This document shows positions 31,383-42,390 of a DNA stretch of 64,000 nt, piece by piece. Under the pieces are notes generated by a model, which was not told where the DNA came from, made no database searches, and saw only the letters and a program-made list of their open reading frames with translations. Position 1 is the stretch's first letter. Every line of letters starts with the position of its first letter. A program made the position numbers and the translations under genes. This DNA is from Volutella citrinella (lineage: Eukaryota > Ascomycota > Sordariomycetes > Hypocreales > Nectriaceae): assembly GCA_034401135.1 (NCBI GenBank), contig JAWZSP010000006.1, positions 4,216,001-4,280,000 of the forward strand. The letters run 5' to 3'.

Positions 31383-34300
31383 ATGAATGATCACGTATCC
31401 CCCAGGTGGAACCCAGGCTACCAGTCACAGCCCAAGGACTACGGCTATGAGGACCTGAAGCGCCATTACCAGGCGTATGATCGACGAGGACATCCTCAGT
31501 ACAACGACCCTGATCATGAGCCGCTGAAGCAGCGGGGCTATGGCCCTCAGCGGGAGCCACTTGCGAAGCGCAGAGGCTATGGCGGTTATGTCGACGAAGA
31601 CTATGATGCAGTTCTCCAAAAGAACTACCCATACGATGCAGTCCCCAAGAAGGATCTGGTTCTCCGCAGCCGAACGTCCTCTGGTGCCACCATCGCCGTC
31701 AACGAGGACACAAAGGCCGAGACTGAGGCAGCGGCTGGAGACAAGTCGCATCAAATCATCAGCTCCCTGTTCATTGGCCCCAAGGCTGAGAATCTCTCCT
31801 ACTTCAAGAGCAACATTGACACCATCCTGAAGGAGCTCCAAGAGGCTAGAATCAGGTACTATGGCGGAAAGGACGATGAGGTATCTATGCATTCGAATTC
31901 TTGGGCTTTGTTCAAGTGCTTACACGAGTCCAGACCTTCATCACTGCCGCGACGCAGAATTCAAAGCCCTTCCGGGACTCGATGAACAAGCTGAGCACCT
32001 GCGTCCAAAAGGCGGCCAATCTCCTCGGTCGCCACTCCATCCCTTTCTGGTCTCCGAGATACCAGGCTCACATGTTTGTAACTATTGCATGAATGTCGCA
32101 AGCTTCATCTAACAAACGAATAGGTGTACTGACCTGAGCATGGCGTCGATGCTTGGCTACTTTATGACCATGTTGTACAATCCAAACAATGTCGCTCTCG
32201 AGGCCAGCCCGCTCTCCACAGTCGCTGAGATTGAGGTTGGCGAGCAGCTCTGTGAGCTATTTGGGTACAACATCGATGAGAACGACACTCAGAACCCTAC
32301 TGGATGGGGACACGTCACCTGCGATGGAACCATTGCAAATCTCGAATCCATTTGGTACGCCTAGACTGCTACTGACTACCTGATACATTGCTAACTCAGT
32401 TCACAGGGTCGGTGCGTGAAAGATTGTGTTCTAGTTCAATCGAGTGAGTACTGATGCAGCCGTCTAGCTCGAAACCTCAAGTTTTACCCTCTAGCCCTCT
32501 ACGAAGCCATGAGCGACGGACAGCCCCTCGAGTTTGTCCGAGACACCCTCTCCATTGAGACGTGCCAGGGCGAATGGAAGAAGTTCTATGAACTCTCGCC
32601 ATGGGAGCTTCTCAACCTCAAGTCGAATGACATTCTCGACATCCCAGACAGACTCGCCAAGGAATTTGGTACGGGTTCCAATTCCACCAGTGAGACCAGG
32701 GCTTTGCAGCTGACGTTGTGCAGGCATCTCAAACGCCTATCTGTCAAAGGTGATGGACAAGTTTGCCATCCAGTCCACCGGAAAGGAAGACTTGGAGAAG
32801 AAGTACCTCAAGAACGGCCCAGCCCAGTACATGCTGGCGACCACTAGGCACTATAGCTGGCCCAAGGGTGCTGGTAAGTTGCATACCAAGCTCTTTGGAG
32901 ATGAATAATATGGCTAAGTTTGACATAGCGATTGCCGGAATCGGCTCCGACAATGTGATCGGAATCCCCGTGGACAACGCCGCGCGTCTTGATATCAAAA
33001 AGCTCGAAGAGAAGCTCCGGGAAAACTTGAAAGCCAAGAAACCCGTCTATGCTGTCGTCGCCATCATTGGATCGACCGAAGGTAAGGCTTGCAACTCGTG
33101 GCTGCGCACCACTTGCTGATCACTTGAATGTACAGAGGGCGCTGTTGACTCCTTGAGCTCCGTCCTGGCATTGCGCAAGCAGCTGCAGGCCGAGGGCATG
33201 TCATTCCTTGTCCATGGTGATGCGGCCTGGGGCGGATACTTCTGCAGCATGTTGCCGAAGCAGTACCACCCAGGAGACGTGATCAACCTTCCCACTGACA
33301 TGGGAGACCAGGATGGTTTCGTACCTGATGCTTGCCTGCGGGCGGAAACCCAGGACGATCTGTACGCTCTTCGGTTTGCCGACTCTGTGACGGTTGATCC
33401 GCACAAGGCCGGGTACATTCCATACCCTGCCGGAGGATTGTGCTACAGGGATGGACGCATGCGATTCCTCGTTACCTGGACCAGCCCTTACCTCTCTCGA
33501 GGGTCTGTGACGAGCATTGGAATCTACGGTGTTGAAGGAAGGTGAGTGGTCATATTCACCGAACCCAGGACAGTACTGATACACAGGGATAGTAAGCCTG
33601 GAGCTTCGGCTGTCTCTACTTGGCTGTCCAACAAGGTCATTGGCCTTAACCAGGAGGTGAGAAGATGGACAATTCCGCGAACCATGAGAGCGTGGCTGAC
33701 ATAAATAGGGCTACGGAGCACTTCTGGCTGAAGTCACTTGGACCTGCACCCGTGTGAGCACACCATAATATTGTTGATACAGTACAGTTGCTGATATTAT
33801 CCCCTCAGTTGTCTGCGGAATGGGCCGTGTTGAGCACCAAGGATAGCTCATTCACTTGCGTTCCGCTCAACGAGCTGCCATCGGAGCTTGCTCCAGGATC
33901 GACAGAGAAGGACGTGGAAGCGGAGAAGGACCGCATCCGAAAGTTCATCGTGGAGAAGACCAACTCCGAAATCATCGAGGAGGACAAGGACCGAAACCCC
34001 GATGAAAAGGTGACCAAGCTGATGAGGGCTCTTGGGTCAGACCTCAACATCAACGCCTTCGCGCTCAACTTCCGCCACGCCCACAGCAAGGAGCTCAACG
34101 ACGACGTGGAAGAGGCCAACTACCTGATGCAGCGCGTCATCGAGGCCCTGTCGGTCGACAGCCCGACGGACGACCCGACCAAGATCCCGCTGTACCTGAC
34201 GTCGACGGAGTTCTCTGACGAGCTCTACGGAGACTGCAAGCGCCACTATATGGAGAGGCTGGGACTCAAGCAGAGCACCCAGGACCTAATGGTCCTCCGA

Positions 34301-35615
34301 AACGTCGTCATGTCCCCGTTCCCTAGCGACGGCAACTTCCTCTCCAAGCTGGCCAAGATTTTCAAGGACACTGTCGAGCGAGAGACAAAGGTCAGCCTAC
34401 TAATTCCCAATAGCCTCAAGAAACATGCTAACTAGTGGAATAGATTGTTCAGAAGCGCAACGAGCTCGGCAAGGACTTCCACAGCTTCCTCATCCAGGGC
34501 ACTGTGTCGGCCGAGGACAAGGGCGAGCAGATCTGCCTCATCCACCTGCCCATGTTCCACGTGGCCAACCACCGACAGCAGCTCATCGTCAGGGCCGACT
34601 TTGACGCCGAGTCGCGCGCAAAGTACCGCTCCATGCGGCTGTCGAACCAGACGGAGCCCATGATCCTCGTGACGCAGCAGAAGTCGCTGCTGAGCGACAT
34701 TATGCAGGCCAAGACGACGTTTGTCGGCCAGATTATGACCAAGGAATCGTGAGTTGCCTAGCCCGGTACATATACATAGGTTATGTATCCATTGCTGACG
34801 AGCCTCTTGCAATAGTGGTATCATTCTCAAGAATATCCAGGCCTCCATCACCAAGTGTGTCGTGAGCCGGCCGCTCAACTCGCAGTGGCGCCTCAAAGAC
34901 TATCCTTCTCGCATCATGCCGTTCTACGCTTACCGTGACAATGATACCTGTATGGTCCCTTCCCATGTCAGTCATTGAGTGTGCAAATTGCTAACCGTGA
35001 TCCCGTCCAGCTGGCAAGATCAACATCGACCATGTTATCGTTCGGGCTCCCAATGTCCAGATGTCAGCCAGCGGCTGCACACTCGACGTCACCGTCGACG
35101 ACAACGCAAGCGCCGGCAGCGAGACTCTCTCCTCTGGAATCTGGAAGAACAACCTGCCCCGGGACCAGCACATCATCGTCGCGGTAACCAGCGCGCCCGA
35201 GGCTCCCCGCCAGCCGTTCCCGAGCAACAAGGAGATCGGCAGCCACCACGGCTCCGTCCTCAGCCATACCGGAGACGAAGGGTCCATCGAGCCCCCCTCC
35301 AAGGGCGGAACCCGCAGCGGCAGGGAGCGGTGCTCCCAGTTCTTCTTCCGGCCCGGCGCGAAGCTCAAGGTGGACGTGTACCTGGACGGCAATCCGGACA
35401 GCGACCGTGTCGAGTACGCGAGCTGCCTGCCCCCCAAGGACGGCAACCCCCGTGACGAGCCCTGCCTGGGCAAGAAGGTTGGTTCGGGATACATGACGCT
35501 CGGGGACCGGGTGTACGTCGACAGCGAGGCGATGAACCTCGATCCATTTGCGAGGGTCGAAAAGGTGACTGAGTGGCGCCACGAGTTTGACCAGATTGGA
35601 AAGGACCTGGACTAG
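31383..35615 (+). CDS. Large PLP-dependent (group II) decarboxylase
   Basis: The span from ATG 31383 to TAG 35615 is broken by about 13 short introns; blocks of one protein are visible throughout, roughly 1,100 aa. The first 85 residues are Tyr/Arg/Pro-rich and probably disordered (YDRRGHPQYND...). The PLP fold follows: FWSPRYQAHM, LGYFMTMLYNPNN, CDGTIANLES, HGDAAWGGYF with the PLP-ring Asp, and VDPHKAGYIPYPAGG with the Schiff-base Lys. These are the marks of the glutamate/aromatic amino-acid decarboxylase superfamily. After the C-terminal small domain (to about 34430) the protein continues some 350 residues (QICLIHLPMFHV..., LKNIQASITKC..., FFRPGAKLKVDVY) that I do not recognise. The decarboxylated substrate cannot be read from sequence. 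Confidence 0.85.
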
Positions 35616-36739
35616 GGATGGGGAGACGGAGTGTTTGCTCGTCGGGGTAAAAGTGGAATTCGTCGAACCAGATTGAACACAGTGGTAGTAATACAACTCA
35701 TATCACGCAAATATTGGCCTTGGTTCCTTTTCTTCCTATTATGTGAAGTCAAACACCAACCATGATGCAAGGCACCTACCTATAGAACCATACATAAAAG
35801 TATGCATAGCTTCATCCCCTTCGTGGCTTCATATGTTACTGATCACCCCATCATGTTTCCGAACGGTTAGCAGTTGGTGCAAGAGATGGCCACGAGTGTC
35901 GCTCTCTCTGTACTCCCGCCAAGCGATGGATTGACCCTTTCCTGCATTACCGGAGGCCGATTCCGCATGCCCACGGACCGTCGGCAGTTCAGCTTCTGGG
36001 TGATCAATTCCTCGTTCTTCTACGTTGCATTCCACCGGCCAGTTGCACAGAGGGCTCGGGCTGTCGCTCCTCTTGGCTTTTTTTAGCAGCCAATGGACAG
36101 AGCTTGACTTTGCTATTATTAGTAGCCAAGGCGAATAGACTCCCATGGGTTTCCCTGCGTTGCCTGGGAGAGCCCGTGTGTCTGAGACAAGACTTTGCGC
36201 CCTCGCGTCATCACCAATACAATCGCGGAGCATGTGTGTTGGATTCTTGGATGAAAAGTACTTTGCAGCTGTGTTTCTTGAATTCTCGGCTGGCCATAGA
36301 CCCTTCGCTGATGGCGCATTCCGCCCAACAAGTCCTTCCCAGCCACCAACCCAATCCGTGATGCATGTCCCAGATTCGCAGGCCATGATCCAGCCCATCA
36401 ATGCGATCGATATAGCTACGATGAGCCCCAATGTTAATTACGTAGTTCCCTGGCGTGCCTTGCGAGCTATGGAATGCCATGTAGGCCACGAGGTGCTTTC
36501 CGGCCAGGGTTGGACGCACTTTCTGTTCAGTAATTTAACAAAAGACCCTCCGATGGCTGCAAACCACCTCTTGGCTACGCGCCTTGTTTTTTATCTAGGG
36601 CACTCGTATGTCAGAGAACTGCCGCTTCTTCCAAGTATAAAAGGACGGCCGCAGCCTGTACCGTCCCAGGCGCAACCTCCACCATCAGCCACCATCAACA
36701 CAAGATAATCGCAACTTACAACGAAATAAGACCATCATC
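35616..36739. promoter_or_regulatory. Intergenic with TATA box of the cysteine-rich gene
   Basis: TATAAAAG at 36636-36643 lies about 97-104 bases before the start at 36740 and is followed by a CA-rich leader, a convincing core promoter. Elsewhere a 200-codon minus-strand frame (35829-36431) has a hydrophobic start but no conserved motif and was not called. Confidence 0.5.
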
Positions 36740-37315
36740 ATGCACGTCTCGGCAATATTCGCAGTCTTCAGCTTCTCCAGCGCTGTCCTAGCAACATCTC
36801 CTCTGTACTACCCCCCTGGGCGTTCATGCGGCTTCAAGCTCCGAGCCTGCCCGCCCAGCCAGGAGTGCGTCCCCCGCAGCGCGAGCTGTACTGATACCTG
36901 GCGGTGTCCCGGGACGTGCCAGTACGTCCTGCCTTGGTATCCGCCGGGGCGCGAGTGCGGGCCCAAGAGGTCGCGCTGTCCGGACGACCAGAAGTGCACG
37001 CCCGACGATGATGCCTGCACCGACGAGTTCAGCTGTCCGGGGACGTGCCAGTTCAAGAATGCCTACGCCAGCTGCGGCGGCAAGCGGATTGCCCCGGTCG
37101 ACTGCCCTCAGAACTGGAGCTGCAAGGACGACCCGCGCAAAACCACAAAGACTTGCGGCTTGGCTTGTGATATTCCGGGCATCTGTGTGCCCGAAGATCT
37201 CCCCAGTTGCGGAGGAAAGGCTGGTGAGGAATGTCCCGACGGGCAGTACTGCTACTATAGGGGCGCTTGTAGCCCTATCGGGGGCGGCAAGGACTGCACG
37301 GGCTTTTGCATGTAG
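36740..37315 (+). CDS. Cysteine-rich secreted protein with internal duplication (191 aa)
   Basis: Single exon. Signal peptide MHVSAIFAVFSFSSAVLA. The mature part has over 20 Cys. Two tandem modules share the plan YPPGRxCGxKxxxCPxxQxCxPxxxxCTDxxxCPGTCQ (about residues 23-61 and 66-104). A third, looser section follows with CGGKRIAPVDCPQNW, then CGGKAGEECPDGQYCYYRGAC. The design, many disulfides on a small secreted scaffold, is typical of apoplastic effectors or protease-inhibitor-like proteins; I cannot place it in a named family. A strong TATA box precedes it, consistent with high, regulated expression. Confidence 0.85.
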   Translation: MHVSAIFAVFSFSSAVLATSPLYYPPGRSCGFKLRACPPSQECVPRSASCTDTWRCPGTCQYVLPWYPPGRECGPKRSRCPDDQKCTPDDDACTDEFSCPGTCQFKNAYASCGGKRIAPVDCPQNWSCKDDPRKTTKTCGLACDIPGICVPEDLPSCGGKAGEECPDGQYCYYRGACSPIGGGKDCTGFCM

Positions 37316-37650
37316 TCTGGATGCGAATGAAGCACGGATAGCGGCAGTGCTTGTTGGATGGGCTTGAGTGGTTCGAGTTGCGGAAAGGCACATGTAAGCT
37401 ATCCACTGAGCTTATTTATATTCAACTACACCTTTGCCAAATGTTGTGCCGGTGGCTGCATGCTTTCGTGGTGTCAATTGACCAGATTGAAAGGCTACAG
37501 ACTCACCATATGGAGACGCGGACAACTTGAAGGGATCATGTGAATCCATCAACAGCATAAGCCAGGGATTTATTCTCTACAAGTACACAGTAACACACAT
37601 AAACCAGTCGCTACACCTCAAAAATCCACCAACGCCAATTCAATATCCGT
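37316..37650. other. Short convergent intergenic region
   Basis: Holds the 3' ends of the cysteine-rich gene and the FAD monooxygenase. Nothing else is seen. Confidence 0.5.
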
Positions 37651-39129
37651 CTACGGCATCCAGCTAGTGAAAACGGAGCCCAGCATCTTGAAATCCATAT
37701 CACGACGAAGAATAGAAAAGACGACGACGCTAGCGGCCAGGGCAGTGCCGACTGCGCCCAGAGTCGTGACGGAAACGCCCTTGCTGGCCACTCGCTCGTC
37801 CGGGTAGGGCATCTTGTGCGGAGCAGTAGGCCGGGTGAAGCGGCTGTTGAGGCCAACGGCATCGATGATGAGCTCGGTATGGGTGTCGGTGAACTTGGAC
37901 AGGGACATCAGGGGCGCGATGCGGCAGAGCAGGAACCTGGACAGCCAGTTCTCCCAGGCCACGGTGCGCATCGACTCCTGGCAGCGCCTGACCATGAACT
38001 CGAGGCGCTTGACGCGGATGTGCTCGAGCTCGACAAAGGCCGGTGTCAGCCTCTCGAGGGGCCAGACGGCCTCGCTCTCGGGCGCGGGACCCAGGTGCTT
38101 CTGCAGCACGTTGGCGAGGGCGGCGGCAGACTCGAGGCAGCTATTCGCACCCTGGCCGACGAGGGGGTTGTACAGATGGACCGAGTCGCCGATGAGGACG
38201 ATGCGGCCGTAGTGCCAGCGCTTCATGACGTAGTTTGGCAGCGCAGTGCCGCCCTGGTTGTCCATGGTCTCCATCACGTCGGCCATGGTAGTGCCCGACT
38301 CGGACACGATGGCGTCGCGGCACACGTCCAGCTCGTGGCGCACCTGCTCGGGCGTAGGTCGCGGGATCTGGTCGACAGGCACGGAGCGCATCGACGCCGG
38401 CAGCGCCCAGAACCAGAACCAGAAGATGGTGCCGTCCTGGCGGCACATGAGCCCGGCCGCCTTGTCCGGGGCCGCCGCGCCGATGACGTCGCCGGGTGAG
38501 ATGCCCGCCGTGGGCTTGGCCGTGGCGAAGAGGCAGTAGTGCTCGCAGTTGAGGTTCTTCCTGTCTTGCGCCGGGATCGCACCGGGCTCCGAGGCGTCGG
38601 CATTCCTCCACATCTCTTTCCGGACGGAACTGCGTGAACCGTCGGCGCCCACGACCAGCTGGCCCTCGAAGACGGACCCATCCTCGGTGTATACGACGCC
38701 GGATCGGGGGCCCGTCTCGACGCGCCGCACGCGCTTGTTGCAGAAGACGCGGCTCTTGTCCTCGATGGCGTCGTACAGCGACGTTAGCAGGTCGGCGCGC
38801 TCGAGGAAGACGTTGCTGTAGCCGTGGCGCTCGGCCATGATGTGTTTGGTGATGCGCTTCATGATGAGCTTGCCCGATGTCGCGTCCATGTAGCGGGTGA
38901 TCTCGGTGAGCTGGGCCTTGGCGGCGACGTCGTCATAGACGCCCAGCTGGTCGAGGATGCGCAGGCCGTTGGGGTAGAGGCCGATGCCGTTGCCGACGAG
39001 GGGCACGACGGCGCTGTAGGCCTCGAGGAGCACCCAGTCGACGCCCATGTGCTGCAGCATCAGCGCCAGCGAGAGGCCCGTGACGCCGCCGCCCACGATG
39101 ACGACCTGACTGGAGTGTTTTTCTGCCAT
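37651..39129 (-). CDS. FAD-dependent monooxygenase, PaxM-like
   Basis: Single exon, 492 aa. The N-terminus carries the Rossmann dinucleotide motif VVIVGGGVTGLSLALML with an acidic residue ending the second strand (LLEAYS). The second FAD site VVGADGSRSSVR is near residue 160. The third, IVLIGDSVHLYNPLVGQGAN, is near residue 315. A hydrophobic helix (SVTTLGAVGTALAASVVVFSIL) near the C-terminus suggests ER anchoring. This layout and the FWFWFWALP stretch are those of the group that includes the indole-diterpene and meroterpenoid epoxidases (PaxM type). No prenyltransferase, terpene cyclase, P450 or polyketide synthase is found within this window, so it is an orphan here. The substrate is unknown. 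Confidence 0.85.
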   Translation of the reverse strand: MAEKHSSQVVIVGGGVTGLSLALMLQHMGVDWVLLEAYSAVVPLVGNGIGLYPNGLRILDQLGVYDDVAAKAQLTEITRYMDATSGKLIMKRITKHIMAERHGYSNVFLERADLLTSLYDAIEDKSRVFCNKRVRRVETGPRSGVVYTEDGSVFEGQLVVGADGSRSSVRKEMWRNADASEPGAIPAQDRKNLNCEHYCLFATAKPTAGISPGDVIGAAAPDKAAGLMCRQDGTIFWFWFWALPASMRSVPVDQIPRPTPEQVRHELDVCRDAIVSESGTTMADVMETMDNQGGTALPNYVMKRWHYGRIVLIGDSVHLYNPLVGQGANSCLESAAALANVLQKHLGPAPESEAVWPLERLTPAFVELEHIRVKRLEFMVRRCQESMRTVAWENWLSRFLLCRIAPLMSLSKFTDTHTELIIDAVGLNSRFTRPTAPHKMPYPDERVASKGVSVTTLGAVGTALAASVVVFSILRRDMDFKMLGSVFTSWMP

Positions 39130-41382
39130 TGCTGCTTGTTATTGTGTCACCAAAGATGGTCAATTGCTTCTGGCAGGGGCGAGGAGACGGCGTGCTTATG
39201 AGAGACGGTCCGGATGGATCCTCTATCGGGGTAGCTGGTGAATCAGCACTAGCTCGGCGATCCTAGTCTGGGCTTAGGGGGTCCGGGACCTTAGGGTCCT
39301 CTCCGTCTCCCCCGAGTCCCCGAGGAGTGGGCCAGACTGAAACTGTTCACTGAGTTCAGTCGTGGCCACGAGAGTTGCGGAAAGCTCCGATTGGCGGTTA
39401 ATCACGGAAAGTGTTGCGCAATGTGGCACGAATCTCCAACTCCAGCGAGATGCGGAGACGGCTTGGCTTGGCCCCCAACCCCTGCAGCCAGATAGGCCGG
39501 GGCAGTTGGAGAGTTGAAGACGGATGCAAAAGGCAGGGGCCGTTGCGAGGTTCAATGGCCCCAATCCTAGTCCCACGTTCCATTCGCTAATGCACCCGTC
39601 GCCCAACAGCCTGCGTTGGCGCCGCATCAGCCGGGCGGCGCGTGAGCCGGCCCTGACCTCTCTCTCCGTATCTCCGTCGACACACGGACCTCACAAGTCT
39701 TTACCATATAGCTCCAAGCCGCTGTGAGTAGGTTTGCACTTGCATTGGACGCCTTTGGATCGACGCACAGCACCATATGTGTATTGGGGTCGAAGAATGC
39801 GTATAGTCATTGCGCAACGGGCACACACAACCAGAGCCACAACAGAGATGCCCCGATAAGAGTGAGCAGATCCACACATGCAATGATCAAAAGTCCCAAT
39901 TCCCAAATTACAGGTGTGAGAAAAGACAAGCATGCCCGACGATATTGTCGGCCTACCCTACAACATGATCTGACCTCAGCAGCCCGGCGCTTCGCATTTT
40001 CTTACCGGGCTCAATGGTTTCTTTGCTGCACAATTTTGGCACAATACCCATTTGACCATTTTTTTATAGGTTGGCAAACTCGCAATGAAACGAAGGTTCA
40101 ACGCTCACAAGGGGAAAAGACGGTTCTGTACGGATGCTAAAACATCGACTTGGGAACATTGGGACGAACTAGATATCACAGTGGGCCCCTCTCTTCGGAT
40201 AGATCTTTACGTACTATATAAAACATTAAATCCGTCTTTGTGGGGTTCAATTTCGCTTCAGCTGATCCAATCGCCTCGCCAAACCCTTCCCTCCCTACTC
40301 CACGCCGAGCCTCGGCGGCCGCTCGGTGTGCACGGAGCAACGGGGGAATGCACGTGGTGTAAGTGTGCTCTCCGAAGGGAAGTATGGGGGGTCGGTGTGT
40401 ACAGTCCCGGTCCTGGTTGCTCCTCTTTCCGACTCTACCGCGCGAGGGCCCTTGCCAACTCCCCAATCGTGCCGCAAGTTGAGGGCCAGGATATCGGTGA
40501 ACGCAGGATAGCACTCCAGGGAAGGTTGTTTGGTTTAGGAATTCGTGATATACTTCCAAGTAATTGATGAAGCCAGGGAAACAACCATTCGCGAGGTTTG
40601 TCTCCATCTCCCTGTTAGTTTTGTGATTTGAATATACAACAAGGAGAGCATGGGGCTATGTCGAGGGTTGCCGCGATGCCCTCGTGAGTGAAAAGGAAGG
40701 ACTGCAAGGTTTGGGTGTCCTCGAGATTAATGCCGCCATCGAGGACTTGAAAGGAAAAGAAACCACAGCACAAGGAAGGCAGGTGCCGGGGGTATCACCA
40801 TCAAGCATGAAGAATACATGTAGCTTGATATGCTTCCCTGCTTCAAGCAGAGCAGTTGTATTTCACACCGAGCTTCAGTGGCTCACGGCGGACCCAAGAT
40901 GGACACATACTTGACCCCGGAGCAGACTCACTCTTCTCGCTGCCATTGGATCAGGTGTGGCGATTAGCCGTGTAGAAGTTGCCTTGGTTCCATTTTGGTA
41001 GAGTGTGCAGAGAGTTTGCAAAAAGGGAACTGTTCCATGACATCTCGGGATTTCGCTCCTTTGTATTGCGCAGGATCTCCATATTCGCTTCTTACATGAT
41101 GCAGTGCAGAAATGGAGACCTCTAGGGTGCTCCAGGTCCTTTCCTATGGTTGAAATGTTGCACAAGGTCAAATAACCAGAGGCAGCTGACTAAAAAGCCA
41201 CTGCCTCATTTGCCGCCTTCGATAAAGGTATTATGATACACGCACCTCTTTAACGATAAATATATGTTAGAATCAGCATTATAGTAGCATAAGAGGAAGC
41301 GCAGGTGGGTATAGTAATCCCAGAGCTCACTTTTGTAGTCTAATGTTGCTGGTTTAGTTGTCAACTCCAGTCTGTAGTGCGC

Positions 41383-41565
41383 TCAAAACAAGATGGCAAC
41401 ATCAAAGTGACGAGCTGGTATGAGTACGACGAGAAGCACTAGTTTTAAACTAATAGAGCTAAAAAGGACCATATTCCAACTAAAAATTTGTGTTGTTTGT
41501 TCGGATACATGAAGGTAGTGGTTATATCCGGCGGCGAGGTGTAAGACAACCAATAGCCATGCCAA
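41383..41565 (-). pseudogene. Possible relic of a multi-pass membrane protein
   Basis: A 60-codon frame reads LLVVLHLAAGYNHYLHVSEQ and continues TTQIFSWNMVLFS. The pattern, a helix, a short GY-H loop, then an E-TQ segment and another helix, resembles the fungal rhodopsin-like (SAT4) membrane family. Stops cut it on both sides and the surrounding DNA is AT-rich, which would fit point-mutation decay. Weak evidence; it may be coincidence. Confidence 0.2.
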
Positions 41566-41989
41566 GCAGATAATGATATGCTAGATTTATGGAGAAAGGC
41601 AACATCCTAACCTTATACGTCCACTGATCGTTATAGTGATTCCAGTGGCGAGCTGCATATCAGCTGGAGCTGAGCCTCCGTAGCATTGAATGTGCGAGTA
41701 ATATTGAGCTTCCTGGCTGTCTTTACCAGCGGCGAACCAAATAGGACCGAGAAGTGACTGAACAGTCATATATGTCGTGGTATGCATGGAGATTCACATG
41801 TGAAAACATAGAAAGAGTGCCAAAAGACCATCTGGTCAACTTCAACGCTGTTGGGTGGTATCGATTCGTCCCAGCTCTGCCTGCATTCATCCCCTTCGTT
41901 TTCAGTTTCTTCTCACCCCCTTTAGTACGCTGAAAGAGTTCTCAGCTGAAGCGAGGCACAGTGGCATCAACTTTGAAAGACAAAGACCC

Positions 41990-42390
41990 TCTCGGTAGAG
42001 CTTGATGGCATGCTCACGATGCGAAGGCCAAGGCCGAGTCTGGCGCTCAGATCTCTATCAACCAGCGAAACCACATCTTCAATCGCATTTAGATTTGGCA
42101 AACTGAAACGAGGGTTCCAAGAGCTCAATTTGAGCGTCGCTATACTCCTCTCTGCTACAAGCAGGTGCGTATCGACCTGGGAGATGCTGCAAACATGGCT
42201 TAAGTACCTGGCCGGGTGTGCTGCTCCGACTGGCGTTGCAACAGTATGTCGAGCCGGATACGCAACAGAATAGACAGATCGATTCGATCGACTCGATGCT
42301 AAAAGAGTTGACGGAGAAGGTTGCAGGTCTCAGTGTCCTTTTAGAGCGGTACCGTGAAAATTTACACTGCTCATGTACATGGTCTTGAGT
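41990..42390 (+). pseudogene. Possible relic with coiled-coil segment
   Basis: One plus-strand frame (about 42238-42387) reads QQYVEPDTQQNRQ, then IDSIDSMLKELTEKVAGL and SVLLERYREN, a well-formed amphipathic helix. About 200 bases upstream another frame reads AHDAKAKAESGAQISINQRN before a TAG. Neither piece has a start and the frames differ, so this looks like a broken gene. The family is not known. Confidence 0.25.

Noticed and set aside
35829..36431. 200-codon minus-strand frame with hydrophobic start
   Set aside because: The start resembles a membrane helix, but the rest has no conserved pattern and no supporting promoter or splice signals; it overlaps frames on the other strand of equal length.
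36740..39129. Secondary-metabolite gene cluster around the PaxM-like monooxygenase
   Set aside because: No backbone enzyme, prenyltransferase, cyclase or P450 is present within the window, so a cluster cannot be claimed.
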